The translations under genes and the position numbers were made by a program. 64,000 nucleotides of DNA. Source: Marinobacter sp. (GTDB lineage: Bacteria; Pseudomonadota; Gammaproteobacteria; Pseudomonadales; Oleiphilaceae). This document shows, in pieces, positions 21,549-30,791 of this stretch (positions within the stretch are counted from its first letter, which is position 1; every line of letters begins with the position of its first letter). The DNA lies in NCBI GenBank assembly GCA_014359475.1, contig JACIZI010000013.1, positions 22,429 through 86,428 on the forward strand, given 5' to 3'. The notes under the pieces were generated by a model. That model made no database searches, was not told the origin of the DNA, and saw nothing but the letters and a program-made list of their open reading frames with translations.

Positions 21549-22091
21549 ATGCAGGAACGGGAAGTCGTACTGACAAAGCGCGAGGTAGAGGCCCGGCTGG
21601 TGCCCGCGGGTACGGAGATCATGATTCCGTCGGATACCTTCGTGACCATCACCCAATCCCTGGGCGGGAGCTTTACCGTCGCGGTCAACGGCAACCTGGC
21701 GCGGATTGAGGGGCACGATGCCGATGCCCTGGGTAAACAGCCCCTGGAAAGCAGTTTCGAGACACCGGAAGACGGCACTGTAAACGAGAACCAGGTATGG
21801 GAAGCCATGCGCAATTGCTACGACCCGGAAATTCCGGTCAACGTGGTGGACCTGGGCCTGATCTACGAGTGCCGGATAGAGAACGGCACCGAAGACGGCA
21901 ACCACGTGTACATCAAAATGACCCTGACCGCCGCCGGCTGTGGCATGGGGCCGGTGATCACTGATGACGTGAAGCGCAAGGTGGAACATGTGCCCAACGT
22001 GGACAAGGTGACGGTAGAACTCACCTTCGATCCGCCTTGGAACAACGACATGCTGACCGACGAAGCCAAACTCGAACTCGGCATGCTTTAA
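21549..22091 (+). CDS. sufT: SufT, DUF59/MIP18-like Fe-S maturation protein
   Basis: 180 residues. The N-terminal half (EVVLTKREVEARLVPAGTEI...) is specific to SufT. The C-terminal half is a DUF59/MIP18 domain with YDPEIPVNVVDLGLIYE and LTAAGCGMGPVI, which contains the conserved Cys. SufT is a maturation or target-delivery factor that acts with SUF. The gene is flanked on both sides by palindromic repeats (21441-21516 and 22101-22260), unlike the tight spacing of the other suf genes. Confidence 0.92.
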   Translation: MQEREVVLTKREVEARLVPAGTEIMIPSDTFVTITQSLGGSFTVAVNGNLARIEGHDADALGKQPLESSFETPEDGTVNENQVWEAMRNCYDPEIPVNVVDLGLIYECRIENGTEDGNHVYIKMTLTAAGCGMGPVITDDVKRKVEHVPNVDKVTVELTFDPPWNNDMLTDEAKLELGML

Positions 22092-22100
22092 GGATTATGA

Positions 22101-22260
22101 GCCACAAAAACCGCTGAAGAACGCGGAAAGAAAAAATGACATAGATAGGCCACGGACGACACGGAAAAACACGGACGAACTGAAGTAAAATACTGGATTT
22201 GTCCGTGCCGTCCGTGGCTGGTTTTATTTTTTGTCCGCGTTCTTCCGCGGATTCCGCGGC
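22101..22260. repeat. Nested palindromic repeat between sufT and sufE
   Basis: The outer arms are GCCACAAAAACCGCTGAAGA... and ...TCCGCGGATTCCGCGGC, the left arm being degraded relative to the right. A second, well-paired inverted repeat sits inside at 22149-22218 (GCCACGGACGACACGGA against GTCCGTGCCGTCCGTGGC). The nested design, CCGCGGAA arms outside and CACGGAC arms inside, is shared with the copy at 37071-37207. Confidence 0.85.
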
Positions 22261-22291
22261 AAAAACTCATTCAATAGACAAGTACACCGAT

Positions 22292-22753
22292 ATGGCTGCC
22301 AGCAAAGAGTTGTTTCTGGAAAACCCCTTGGGCAAAGACACCACGCTGGAAGACGTTCTGGACGGCTTCGAGTTTCTGGATGACTGGGAAGAGCGTTATG
22401 CCTTCATCATCGACCTGGGCAAGCAGCTACCCGACTTTCCTGATGACCAGCGGATTGAAGAGAACTACGTGCACGGCTGCCAGAGCCAGGTCTGGCTGAT
22501 CAGCCACTACGACGAAGACAGCGGCAAGCTGTACCTGCTGATCGACTCGGACGCGCTGATCGTGCGGGGGCTCGCGGCCATCATCCTGGTGGCGCTGAAC
22601 GGCAAGAGCCCCCGGGACCTGCTGGCCACCGACGTGGACGAGCTGTTTGAGCAACTGGACCTGTTTCGCCACATATCTCCGACTCGCGGGAACGGGCTGC
22701 GGGCCATGGTGGGGAAGATCCGGGATATTGCCGCTGCACAGGCCGCCGGCTGA
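22292..22753 (+). CDS. sufE: SufE, cysteine desulfuration protein
   Basis: 153 residues from ATG 22292 (MAASKELFLENPLGK). The upstream frame is read-through of the repeat and was rejected. The sulfur acceptor is Cys63 in ENYVHGCQSQVW, the family motif. SufE accepts persulfide from SufS and passes it to SufB. It lies 200 nt after sufT, separated by the nested repeat, but on the same strand and most likely the end of the suf operon. Confidence 0.95.
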   Translation: MAASKELFLENPLGKDTTLEDVLDGFEFLDDWEERYAFIIDLGKQLPDFPDDQRIEENYVHGCQSQVWLISHYDEDSGKLYLLIDSDALIVRGLAAIILVALNGKSPRDLLATDVDELFEQLDLFRHISPTRGNGLRAMVGKIRDIAAAQAAG

Positions 22754-22764
22754 TTCCCGGCGGC
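22742..22764. terminator. GC hairpin overlapping the sufE stop
   Basis: GCCGCCGG and CCGGCGGC pair around a 7-nt loop across the sufE stop codon, before the convergent flgT gene. It lacks a T-run, so termination is only possible. Confidence 0.35.
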
Positions 22765-22777
22765 GGAGTATTGACCG

Positions 22778-23833
22778 TCAGTAAACCACCGCATAGTCAC
22801 CGGCCCGCACGTTAATGGCACTTCCATACTGGGGCATCCAGGCCTGCGCCCGATCCAGGGTAATGCTGTGAACATGCAAGGACACATCGGTTTCCCAGAG
22901 TTCGGGCGGACGCTCCGGATCACCCAGAGAGTGCTCGGCTCTGACCAGCTCCATATGCTCCCCGGGCAGCAGACCCGAGTTGGTACCAACATCCAGCACC
23001 AGGTCTTTACCATCCACATCGAGAATCTTCACCATCAGCGGCTGGCATTCAATGTCCCGGATGACCTTTTCCACCATCCCGTCAATCAACTTGTCCGCCA
23101 TGGCACCGAAATCACTGGCGAAAAACCGGTCACTGCCGAACGCCACCCGGTCCCGGGCATCGAAGCCCCACCGGCCTGAGCCGGAGAAACGTTCCTCCAC
23201 CAGAACCCGGCCGGTGTAACCGTCATGAACGATAAGGTCCACCACCAGTGAGCGGTTGCTGTCCTTGCCGAAAAGCGCGCCCTTCAGCCGGCTGGCGTAG
23301 GAACTTCCCCAACTGAGCCGGTCACTGACCTCAATGTTACGGATCACCCCCGACACCACGAACTGTGCCCCCATCTCGCGACTGACCGGGGAATAACGGG
23401 CAAGACGATTACCGGCGGCGTGTGCAGTGGGAGCCATAGCCAGACTGGCAAACATTTGCCGATCCGGTGCAGCCAGGGGAATGACTCTGCCGGTTTCCCG
23501 CAGTCTCTGGTACACCAACCGGGACAGCTGCTCACCGGCCCGGTAAAGCCCGCCCAGATCCCCCTGATGGGCTGATTCCAGCTCGAATCCGGCAACCACA
23601 ACCTTCTTGCGATAGTTGGGTGCGACCCGCTTCGGACACTGTTTCGAGGGCTGAAATGCCTTGCGGCCCTGCTCCTTGCGAATCTGTGCAGAGAGCCGGT
23701 CCAGAGGGGCCTGGTAACCGCCCACCTGCCGGGTGATCACCAGGTGGGTGGCCGGCTCCGGTTCGTGGTCATGGGCCACGCCTGCCACGGGCATCAGAAA
23801 CGCGGCCGACAGCAAAACAGCAGATAATTTCAC
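22778..23833 (-). CDS. flgT: FlgT-like flagellar assembly protein
   Basis: 351 residues with a signal peptide (AVLLSAAFLMPVAGVAH). The middle domain, KKVVVAGFELESAHQGDLGG through QLSRLVYQRLRE, fits the FlgT_M domain, which resembles TolB-N/CsgG-type folds. The C-terminal part, LDVGTNSGLLPGEHMELVRA, resembles the FlgT C domain. In Vibrio, FlgT builds the H-ring around the basal body and is periplasmic or outer membrane-associated. No other flagellar genes are near. The assignment rests on domain pattern rather than direct comparison, and another CsgG-like protein is the alternative. Confidence 0.7.
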   Translation of the reverse strand: MKLSAVLLSAAFLMPVAGVAHDHEPEPATHLVITRQVGGYQAPLDRLSAQIRKEQGRKAFQPSKQCPKRVAPNYRKKVVVAGFELESAHQGDLGGLYRAGEQLSRLVYQRLRETGRVIPLAAPDRQMFASLAMAPTAHAAGNRLARYSPVSREMGAQFVVSGVIRNIEVSDRLSWGSSYASRLKGALFGKDSNRSLVVDLIVHDGYTGRVLVEERFSGSGRWGFDARDRVAFGSDRFFASDFGAMADKLIDGMVEKVIRDIECQPLMVKILDVDGKDLVLDVGTNSGLLPGEHMELVRAEHSLGDPERPPELWETDVSLHVHSITLDRAQAWMPQYGSAINVRAGDYAVVY

Positions 23834-24078
23834 AGCATTGACTCCCTCACATGACCCTCACGCTCAGGCCGCAAAAGCAGTTTACTGAACCCCATGAAAG
23901 ATCCGTGCCACAAGTTCCATGTTATCCGTTCGATCACTTCCGGCAGGTAACCCCCTGCCCTTCTTTTACATCAACCATACAATCCGTAACCCCATACGTA
24001 GTGCCCGCAGGCGCCAAGTGGATTAATCTTGTCGATATGCAATACTTAAATAAACGTTAACCGTCCCCAGGATTTCAG

Positions 24079-25422
24079 ATGAAACCTCAAAGACTGGCTC
24101 GAATTTCTCTTGCTATCGCTCTGGCTTCCAGTTCCACCGCTGCTCTGGCCAGTCCTTCTTCCTTTATGTCTGCCCGCTCCTTCGCCATGGGTGGGACCGG
24201 CGTAGCGGTTTCCCACCCGGTGATGGCCGGCAGCAGCAACCCGGCGATGCTGGCCTCTGACCAGCACGAGTGGGCCGACGATTTCGGGATGGTCTTTCCG
24301 ATTCCTTCGATTAACGCCCGCTATGCAGATGAGGAAGAGGCCATTGACCAGGTGGATGATATACAGGACTTGATTGATACGGTCGATCAGCAGATCGCAA
24401 CGCTGGAAAGCACCCCTGATGGTGCCAGCATAGAAGCCTTGGGCGCCAGCGCCGCTGACCTGCGTGACCGACTGGTGAACTTTAACAAGGATAACGCCCG
24501 GGTTAACGCCGGCCTGGGCCTCGGGTTCGCGGTGCCCGGCAAGACCTTCTCTGTGGGTGTAGTCGCGAGTGCAAACCTTACTGCAACTGTGAGGGGGGAG
24601 CTGGACAAGGATGATGAAGATTTCCTTAACGATGTCGTGAGAATTTCACAGGATGCTAACAGTGATGCCACTACTAAAGCTCTGGCGCTGGAGGCGCGTA
24701 TCAATGCAGAACAAAACGCAGAAGGAGAGATTCAGCTCGACTCCCGTGGCCGTGCTCTTGCCTCAGCCGTTGCTGAGGTTGGCATCAGCTTCGCCCACGC
24801 CCTGCAACTGAATAACGGCCAGATTCTGCAGCTGGGCATCACTCCGAAGTACGTCGAGCTGCGCACTTTCCAGTACACCGAAACCGTTTCCGACTTCGAG
24901 GAAGACGAGTTGGACAACGATCAATACCAGACCGACAAGAGCGGCTTCAACCTGGATATCGGTGCCGCCTACGCCTTCGGTGAGAATAACCAGTGGAACG
25001 CCGGGTTGGTGGTCAAGAACCTGATCCCCATGGAGCTTGACTCGGCAGCCAGTCGTCAGGATCTCGGCGAAAAGGTACGCACCCTGGAGCTCAACCCCAT
25101 GGTCACCGCCGGCATCGCCCACAAGAGTGAGTTCCACGTGCTCACCGCCGAGCTGGACCTGACCAAAAACGAAGCCTTCGGTTTTGAGGATGACACCCAG
25201 TGGCTGGCACTCGGTGCCGAATTCGATGCCTGGCGCTGGGCCCAGCTGCGTGCCGGTGTGCGCCACAACCTCGCCAGCAATGATGACAATACAGGTATTG
25301 AGGAGAAAACCCAGTTCACCGCCGGTCTCGGGCTGAACGTCTTCGGCCTGCGCGCAGACCTCGGTGGCATGGTGAGTGATGCCGACCTGGGTGCAGCGCT
25401 GGAAATCGGCTTCGCATTCTGA
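24079..25422 (+). CDS. TraF-like outer membrane beta-barrel protein
   Basis: 447 residues with a signal peptide (ARISLAIALASSSTAALA), then SFAMGGTGVAVSHPVMAGSSNPAM, a motif typical of FadL/TraF-type barrels. The protein has alternating beta segments and a C-terminal aromatic (GAALEIGFAF) as expected for outer membrane insertion. A charged helical insert (about residues 85-130 and 175-215) breaks the barrel. It resembles the chromosomal 'conjugal transfer protein TraF' family (TraF_2), whose name is by homology only; no conjugation genes are nearby. AGGATTTCAG precedes the ATG. The function is unknown, and transport or adhesion is plausible. Confidence 0.65.
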   Translation: MKPQRLARISLAIALASSSTAALASPSSFMSARSFAMGGTGVAVSHPVMAGSSNPAMLASDQHEWADDFGMVFPIPSINARYADEEEAIDQVDDIQDLIDTVDQQIATLESTPDGASIEALGASAADLRDRLVNFNKDNARVNAGLGLGFAVPGKTFSVGVVASANLTATVRGELDKDDEDFLNDVVRISQDANSDATTKALALEARINAEQNAEGEIQLDSRGRALASAVAEVGISFAHALQLNNGQILQLGITPKYVELRTFQYTETVSDFEEDELDNDQYQTDKSGFNLDIGAAYAFGENNQWNAGLVVKNLIPMELDSAASRQDLGEKVRTLELNPMVTAGIAHKSEFHVLTAELDLTKNEAFGFEDDTQWLALGAEFDAWRWAQLRAGVRHNLASNDDNTGIEEKTQFTAGLGLNVFGLRADLGGMVSDADLGAALEIGFAF

Positions 25423-25517
25423 GCCATCGCAGAAATGACCGGCCTGCAGGCCCTCCGGGCCTGCAGAAGTTTGTCCGTTCATGGCCAGGCAGGGCTCAAG
25501 TATGACAATAATAAACT

Positions 25518-28133
25518 ATGACCCGAACCAACACTGAAAACCTTTCTCACGTTATTCGAAGACTGCTGTTGCTGTGCATGCTTGCACTGACAACCGTAGC
25601 CGCCACCCTGACTATAGACACGGAATCCTCCCGCCAGAATCTGTCCAACACCATCCGCTACGTCGGCAGTGAGCAAAACACCCTGCCCGGGGAGATTGCA
25701 TCCATTCCTGATGAACAATGGCAATCGGCTCCCGGCGAAATCAATTTCGGATACACCCGGCAACCGCACTGGTTCCGATTCACTCTGCGCAACACGTCAA
25801 CCCGGAAACTGGAACGCTTGGTAGAACTGAAGTATCCGCTGCTCGATTATGTGGATTTCTACCGGCTTACTGACGGTGGCGAGCCGGAACTGATCAACAG
25901 CACAGGGGATCACCGCCCTTTCAGTTCACGGATGTTCAAACACAAGCACTTCATTTTTCGGGTGGAAGTACCGGCCAACGAGTCCCGCACCTTTTTACTG
26001 AGAACCCAGACCGGCGGAGCCTTGCAGTTGCCACTCACTCTATGGGAAGAGTCTGCCTTCAACGACGAAAGCCGTTTTGCACTGATACTGGAGAGCATCT
26101 TCTACGGCATCATGCTGATTATGGCGATCTTCAACGTCCTGCTGTACTTCTCTTTCCGGGAAAAAGCCTATCTCTACTATGTGCTGGTCGCCGTTGCGAC
26201 CACGTTGTTCGTCATGGCTCTGGAAGGCTCGGCATTCCAGTATCTGTTGCCCCGGTATCCGATGCTCAACGAGTTCCTGTTCCTGATGCTGTTACCAACG
26301 TCACTATTTACCCTATGCCTGTTTGCCCGGGAGTACCTGGACCTGAAACATCAGCATCCGCGCTGGAACCGGCTGTTTGAAATATTCCTCTGGGCCTGCG
26401 GGGCTGCATTCCTGCTGTCACTGATGTTGCCCTACCACTTGTCCACCCGAATCACCATAAGCCTGGCTGTCCCCATCGCCATCTCCAATCTGGTGCTGGG
26501 CTTATCTTTATGGCACAACAAGAAAAAGTCCGCCCGCCTGTTTGCGGTCGCCTGGATTGCCTTGCTGGTATCACTGCTGGCCACAATTTTTAACAAGGCC
26601 GGATTTATACCTCCCAGCTTCCTGAGCCGCCATGGAATTCCCATCAGTAACGCTCTGCTGGTTCTGATGTTCTCCTTCGCCCTGATCGACCGTTTCTACC
26701 GTGAGCATAAGGCCCTGGACAAGGAACGGAGAACCGCACTGGATGCACTCAGACAGCAGCAGGAAGCCGAAGCGGCACTGGTGCATGCGTCTGTTCATAA
26801 CGAAGTCACCGGACTGCCCAACCGCAGCCTGTTCGAGAAAGCGCTGGATGCGATCAGCTATCGGTCAGAAAACGATACGTCTGCCGTTTTCCTGCTGCAC
26901 CTGCAACGCTTTGATGATGTGAACAAGACGCTCGGCCACATGCATGCCGATGAGCTACTGCGTCAGTTTGCCCATCGCATGGACAGCGTTATCCTTGCCA
27001 GCCCGGTGGTATCGCCACTCGAGCGCACGGGCGACAAACCCTGCGCCGTTGCACACATCGAAGGAGTGACCTTCGCATTCGCCCTGAGCGGCGACAGCCA
27101 CGACAGACTGCTCCGGGAAGCAGCCCTTCTGACCGAACAACTGGCGGAGCCGATCGAATTCATGGGGCTCTCCCTCGAGCTCCAGTTTATTGTCGGCAGC
27201 AGTGTCGTGAGCCCTGATAACTCAGACCCGCAAACCCTGCTGCGCCAGGCCTTTATTGCCTTTGACCAGCGCAGCGGCAACAGCATGCCGATTGCCACTT
27301 ACAGGCCGGAAATGAACCCCTACAGCCCGCAACGACTGACCCTGATGACGGAGTTGCGGTACGCTATCAACCACGCCGGTCTGGAACTGTACTTCCAGCC
27401 CCAGATCCACCTGAAATCCCAACGTGTGTCAGGCTTTGAGGCACTGATCCGCTGGAACCACCCGGAACGGGGCTTCATACCGCCGGACGAGTTCATACCG
27501 GTGGCAGAGAAAACCGGCCTGATAAAACCACTGACCCGCTGGGTAGTGAACCAGGCCCTTACCTTCTGCAGCGAGCTGGACAAGCGCGGTTGCGACGCCA
27601 AGGTATCAGTGAACATTTCCGCCGTAAATCTGCGGGAGCCGGGCTTCAGCGAGACAATCTGCAACCTGCTCTCGGACCAGCGTGTTGCGGCCCAGCGACT
27701 GGTACTGGAAGTCACCGAAACCGCTGCCATGGTAGACCCGGTGATGAGCCTGGGTGTGCTCAAGGCCCTGCAACGAGCGCGGGTGCGGTTATCAATTGAC
27801 GACTTCGGTACCGGCCACTCCTCCCTGGCCTATATCCGGAAGCTACCGGTTAACGAGATCAAGATCGACCGTTCGTTCGTGATGGAGATGGATACCAACC
27901 CGGATGACGCGACCATCGTGCGAACCACTATCAACATGTGCCATGACCTGGGCTACGACGTGGTTGCCGAAGGAGTGGAAAACGACGCCACCCAGTCCCT
28001 GCTCAGCCAGCTCGGCTGCGACTATATCCAGGGCTATCATGTGGCCAGGCCCATGAGCACCCGGGACGCGCTGCACTGGCTGGACACCTCCGACTGGGAG
28101 ACCAGTTCCCGGAAAAGCGCGCCGACCCGGTAA
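25518..28133 (+). CDS. 7TMR-DISM sensor with degenerate GGDEF and EAL domains
   Basis: 871 residues. The order is signal/TM segment (about 12-32), periplasmic 7TMR-DISMED2 domain (about 45-190), seven membrane helices (about 195-400), short coil, GGDEF-like domain (about 430-590) and EAL domain (about 610-860). The GGDEF domain has NEVTGLPNRSLFEKAL at its start, but IEGVTFAF replaces the GGDEF signature, so it should be inactive as a cyclase. The EAL domain is complete: GFEALIRWNHP, the ETAAM segment, SIDDFGTGHSS and EIKIDRSFV. It is predicted to be a c-di-GMP phosphodiesterase gated by a periplasmic ligand, perhaps with GTP-sensing by the degenerate domain. Confidence 0.9.
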   Translation: MTRTNTENLSHVIRRLLLLCMLALTTVAATLTIDTESSRQNLSNTIRYVGSEQNTLPGEIASIPDEQWQSAPGEINFGYTRQPHWFRFTLRNTSTRKLERLVELKYPLLDYVDFYRLTDGGEPELINSTGDHRPFSSRMFKHKHFIFRVEVPANESRTFLLRTQTGGALQLPLTLWEESAFNDESRFALILESIFYGIMLIMAIFNVLLYFSFREKAYLYYVLVAVATTLFVMALEGSAFQYLLPRYPMLNEFLFLMLLPTSLFTLCLFAREYLDLKHQHPRWNRLFEIFLWACGAAFLLSLMLPYHLSTRITISLAVPIAISNLVLGLSLWHNKKKSARLFAVAWIALLVSLLATIFNKAGFIPPSFLSRHGIPISNALLVLMFSFALIDRFYREHKALDKERRTALDALRQQQEAEAALVHASVHNEVTGLPNRSLFEKALDAISYRSENDTSAVFLLHLQRFDDVNKTLGHMHADELLRQFAHRMDSVILASPVVSPLERTGDKPCAVAHIEGVTFAFALSGDSHDRLLREAALLTEQLAEPIEFMGLSLELQFIVGSSVVSPDNSDPQTLLRQAFIAFDQRSGNSMPIATYRPEMNPYSPQRLTLMTELRYAINHAGLELYFQPQIHLKSQRVSGFEALIRWNHPERGFIPPDEFIPVAEKTGLIKPLTRWVVNQALTFCSELDKRGCDAKVSVNISAVNLREPGFSETICNLLSDQRVAAQRLVLEVTETAAMVDPVMSLGVLKALQRARVRLSIDDFGTGHSSLAYIRKLPVNEIKIDRSFVMEMDTNPDDATIVRTTINMCHDLGYDVVAEGVENDATQSLLSQLGCDYIQGYHVARPMSTRDALHWLDTSDWETSSRKSAPTR

Positions 28134-28206
28134 CCACGACCGTTTGCAATCGCCGCCGCCACACCCCGATAATCGGGGTTTGTGGCCAGCGGAGCAGACA
28201 CTCACA

Positions 28207-29340
28207 ATGGAATTCTACCTTGTAGGCGGTGCCGTCCGGGATCAATTGCTGGGATTACCGGTAAAGGACCGGGACTGGGTGGTGGTGGGTGCCACTCCGG
28301 AACAACTGCTCGACCGGGGGTTCCGTCAGGTGGGTGCCGACTTTCCCGTTTTCCTGCACCCGGAAACCGGTGAGGAATACGCCCTGGCGCGCACCGAGCG
28401 TAAACAGGGGCAAGGCTACCACGGCTTCAGTGTCTACAGTGCTCCGGATGTCACCCTGGAGCAGGATCTGTTGCGCCGGGACCTGACCATTAACGCCATG
28501 GCGGAGGATGAGTCCGGCGCCCTGATTGATCCGTTCGACGGCGCAAAGGATATCAGGGAGCGCCTGCTGCGCCATGTCTCCGATGCCTTTGCCGAAGACC
28601 CCTTGAGAATCCTGCGCACCGCCCGCTTTGCTGCCCGCTTTCAGCCACTGGGTTTCCGGGTGTGTCCGGAAACCATGGCACTGATGAAATCCATGGTCGC
28701 GGAAGGCGAGGTGGACCACCTGGTGCCTGAGCGGGTCTGGCAGGAACTGCGCCGCGCTCTGCAGGAACACTCCCCCACCACGTTTTTCCGGACATTGCGT
28801 CAGTGCGGTGCGCTGAAAGTACTGATTCCCGAGCTGGACCAAGCCCCGCAGTATGAAGCAGCGATGGGTTTTCTTGACGGCATCCGGGCGCACAGCGGCA
28901 CTCTGGAGCAACGCTTTGCCGCCCTGCTCTCACCGCTGGGTCCGGACACCGCCCGTACCGTCGCAGACCGCCTGAAAGCCGGCAACGACTGCAAATCCCT
29001 GGCCAGGCTGGCCTGTAAGTTACGCGCTACACTGGTGGAAATCGCTGCTACCAACCCGGAACCTGCCACCATTCTCGAGCTGCTCAACACCGCCGACTGC
29101 TGGCGCCGGCCGGAACGCTTCGCTCAACTGTGCGAGGTACTGGCCTGCACCCTGCCGGAACCCCTGCAGCCCCAAGCAGACCTGCTGCAGCGTGCGGCCA
29201 GGGCCTGCGATGCCGTCAATCCCCGGGAACTGATGGATCAGGGCATAAAGGGCAGGGCGCTGGGGCAGGCAATCCAACAGGAACGCCTGCAACGCATAGC
29301 CCGTTTGATCAACGAACCGACCACCAAGGAGCAACCATGA
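28207..29340 (+). CDS. cca: CCA tRNA nucleotidyltransferase
   Basis: 377 residues from ATG 28207 (MEFYLVGGAVRDQLLG). The class II polymerase motifs are GGAVRD and DRDW, followed by RRDLTINAMA and DPFDGAKDI. It adds or repairs the 3' CCA of tRNAs. The C-terminal part is shorter than a full bifunctional Cca with an HD phosphohydrolase domain, and no clear HD motif is visible. Its stop overlaps the ATG of the pteridine reductase gene. Confidence 0.92.
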   Translation: MEFYLVGGAVRDQLLGLPVKDRDWVVVGATPEQLLDRGFRQVGADFPVFLHPETGEEYALARTERKQGQGYHGFSVYSAPDVTLEQDLLRRDLTINAMAEDESGALIDPFDGAKDIRERLLRHVSDAFAEDPLRILRTARFAARFQPLGFRVCPETMALMKSMVAEGEVDHLVPERVWQELRRALQEHSPTTFFRTLRQCGALKVLIPELDQAPQYEAAMGFLDGIRAHSGTLEQRFAALLSPLGPDTARTVADRLKAGNDCKSLARLACKLRATLVEIAATNPEPATILELLNTADCWRRPERFAQLCEVLACTLPEPLQPQADLLQRAARACDAVNPRELMDQGIKGRALGQAIQQERLQRIARLINEPTTKEQP

Positions 29341-30083
29341 CAACCAATGCCCCCGTCGCCCTGATCACCGGAGCGGCCCATCGTCTCGGTGCACAGACCG
29401 CCAGCGAACTGCACCACAAGGGCTGGTGCGTGGTGATCCATTACCGCAACCGGGAGGAGCAGGCCCGGGCGCTGGCCGACCGCCTGAATGAACAGCGCCC
29501 GGATTCCGCTTTCATTGTGCAGGGTGATCTGGAGCAGCAGGAGGACATCGGCCGCATTGCCCGGCAGGCAGTGAGTTGCACCGGCCGACTGGATGGCCTG
29601 GTAAATAACGCCTCAGCCTTCTTTCCAACCCCGGTCGGCGAAGCCAGCGAAGACGACTGGAATACCCTGATCAACGCCAACCTGAAAGCGCCCTTCTTTC
29701 TGGTGCAGGCCTGCCTGCCGGCGCTCCGTCAGCACCGGGGCGGCGTGGTCAACATAATCGACATCTATGCCGAGCGGCCGCTGGAGGAGCACCCCATCTA
29801 CTGCGCCAGCAAGGCAGGCCTGGCCGCCCTTACCCGCTCCCTGGCAAAAGACCTGGCCCCGGAAATAAGGGTCAACGGCGTATCACCCGGCGCTATCCTG
29901 TGGCCGGAACGGGAAAGTGCCACGGCCCGGGAGCACATGGATCGTATTCTCGGCAAAACCCCGTTGCAGCGCACCGGCGACCCGACTGACATCGCCCGCA
30001 CCATCGCCTTCCTGTTATGTGATGCCCCCTACATTACCGGCCACATCATCCCTGTGGACGGGGGTCGCAGCCTGAGCATATAG
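29337..30083 (+). CDS. Pteridine reductase-like short-chain dehydrogenase
   Basis: A 248-residue SDR. The NADPH-binding motif is TGAAHRLGAQTA, the NNAS motif is LVNNASAFFPTP, the catalytic Tyr/Lys are in YCASKAGL, and Asp in NIIDIYAERPLEEHPIY replaces the usual Ser position. That arrangement (D...YxxxK) is characteristic of pteridine reductase PTR1/FolM. Such enzymes reduce dihydrobiopterin or dihydrofolate. It starts on the ATGA overlap with cca. An identical pairing with cca occurs in other gammaproteobacteria. Confidence 0.85.
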   Translation: MTTNAPVALITGAAHRLGAQTASELHHKGWCVVIHYRNREEQARALADRLNEQRPDSAFIVQGDLEQQEDIGRIARQAVSCTGRLDGLVNNASAFFPTPVGEASEDDWNTLINANLKAPFFLVQACLPALRQHRGGVVNIIDIYAERPLEEHPIYCASKAGLAALTRSLAKDLAPEIRVNGVSPGAILWPERESATAREHMDRILGKTPLQRTGDPTDIARTIAFLLCDAPYITGHIIPVDGGRSLSI

Positions 30084-30211
30084 CCCGAAGACTTTCTCCG
30101 ACCAAAGCCCTTTTGGCCTGATCCGGGGAAAGCGCTACAATGCGTTCAGCCCCATCCTGCCACCGCGCCGGCCCCATGCCGGCACCAGGCCCAGATACCG
30201 GAGTGAATCCC

Positions 30212-30256
30212 ATGCAAGATGTCGTGATTGTTGCCGCCCGCGGCACTGGCCGTTGA
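30212..30256 (+). pseudogene. Thiolase start fossil (14 codons) in front of trmL
   Basis: A GGAG site is followed by an ATG and the peptide MQDVVIVAARGTGR, then TGA. The first ten residues are the typical N-terminus of acetyl-CoA acetyltransferases (MQDVVIVAARRTAIG), with its own ribosome site, but no further thiolase sequence follows. The trmL start lies 6 nt later. It reads as the edge of a deletion that removed a thiolase gene, or as a leader peptide; the fossil reading is inference. Confidence 0.5.
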
Positions 30257-30262
30257 GCGCTG

Positions 30263-30727
30263 ATGCTGCACGTTGTTCTGTACGAGCCGGAGATACCGCC
30301 CAACACCGGCAATATCATCCGGCTGTGTGCCAACACCGGTTGTCAGTTACACCTGATTGAGCCACTGGGGTTCTCCCTGGAGGACAAACAGATGCGACGG
30401 GCCGGGCTGGATTACAGTGAGTACACCAGCGTAAAGATCCACCCCGATTACGCTGGTTTTCTGGAGACGGAGCAGCCCGGGCGGCTTTTCGGCCTGACCA
30501 CCAAAGGCACCCGGCATTACCATGAAGCAGCCTTCCGGGATGGCGATTATCTGATGTTCGGACCGGAAACCCGGGGGTTGCCAGAAAAGGTGCGCAACGG
30601 ACTGCCCGAACAACACCGGCTGCGGGTGCCCATGTGCCCGGAGAGCCGCAGCCTCAACCTTTCCAATACCGCCGCCCTGGTGGTTTATGAGGCCTGGCGG
30701 CAACTGGGTTTTCCCGGCTCGGTCTGA
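30263..30727 (+). CDS. trmL: TrmL, tRNA (cytidine/uridine-34 2'-O)-methyltransferase
   Basis: A 154-residue SPOUT methyltransferase. The N-terminal motif is [19 protein letters not shown], and the knot motifs are [11 protein letters not shown] and [22 protein letters not shown]. It 2'-O-methylates the wobble base of tRNA-Leu isoacceptors. Length is exactly right. It is preceded by a 14-codon thiolase-like remnant and followed by a bidirectional terminator shared with secB. Confidence 0.95.
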   Translation: MLHVVLYEPEIPPNTGNIIRLCANTGCQLHLIEPLGFSLEDKQMRRAGLDYSEYTSVKIHPDYAGFLETEQPGRLFGLTTKGTRHYHEAAFRDGDYLMFGPETRGLPEKVRNGLPEQHRLRVPMCPESRSLNLSNTAALVVYEAWRQLGFPGSV

Positions 30728-30744
30728 ATTCAGTTTTCCGTAAC

Positions 30745-30772
30745 GAAAAAACCGGCCTGAGCCGGTTTTTTC
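30745..30772. terminator. Bidirectional intrinsic terminator between trmL and secB
   Basis: AAAAAACCGGC-CTGA-GCCGGTTTTTT forms a strong stem with a T-run on both strands, between two convergent genes. Confidence 0.9.
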
Positions 30773-30791
30773 TGCGAAGCACTTGTGATAC

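Noticed and set aside
25444-25466. Palindrome CTGCAGGCCC-TCC-GGGCCTGCAG after the TraF-like gene
   Set aside because: A good stem, but no T-run and a very short loop. Termination is possible but not supported enough to list as a feature.
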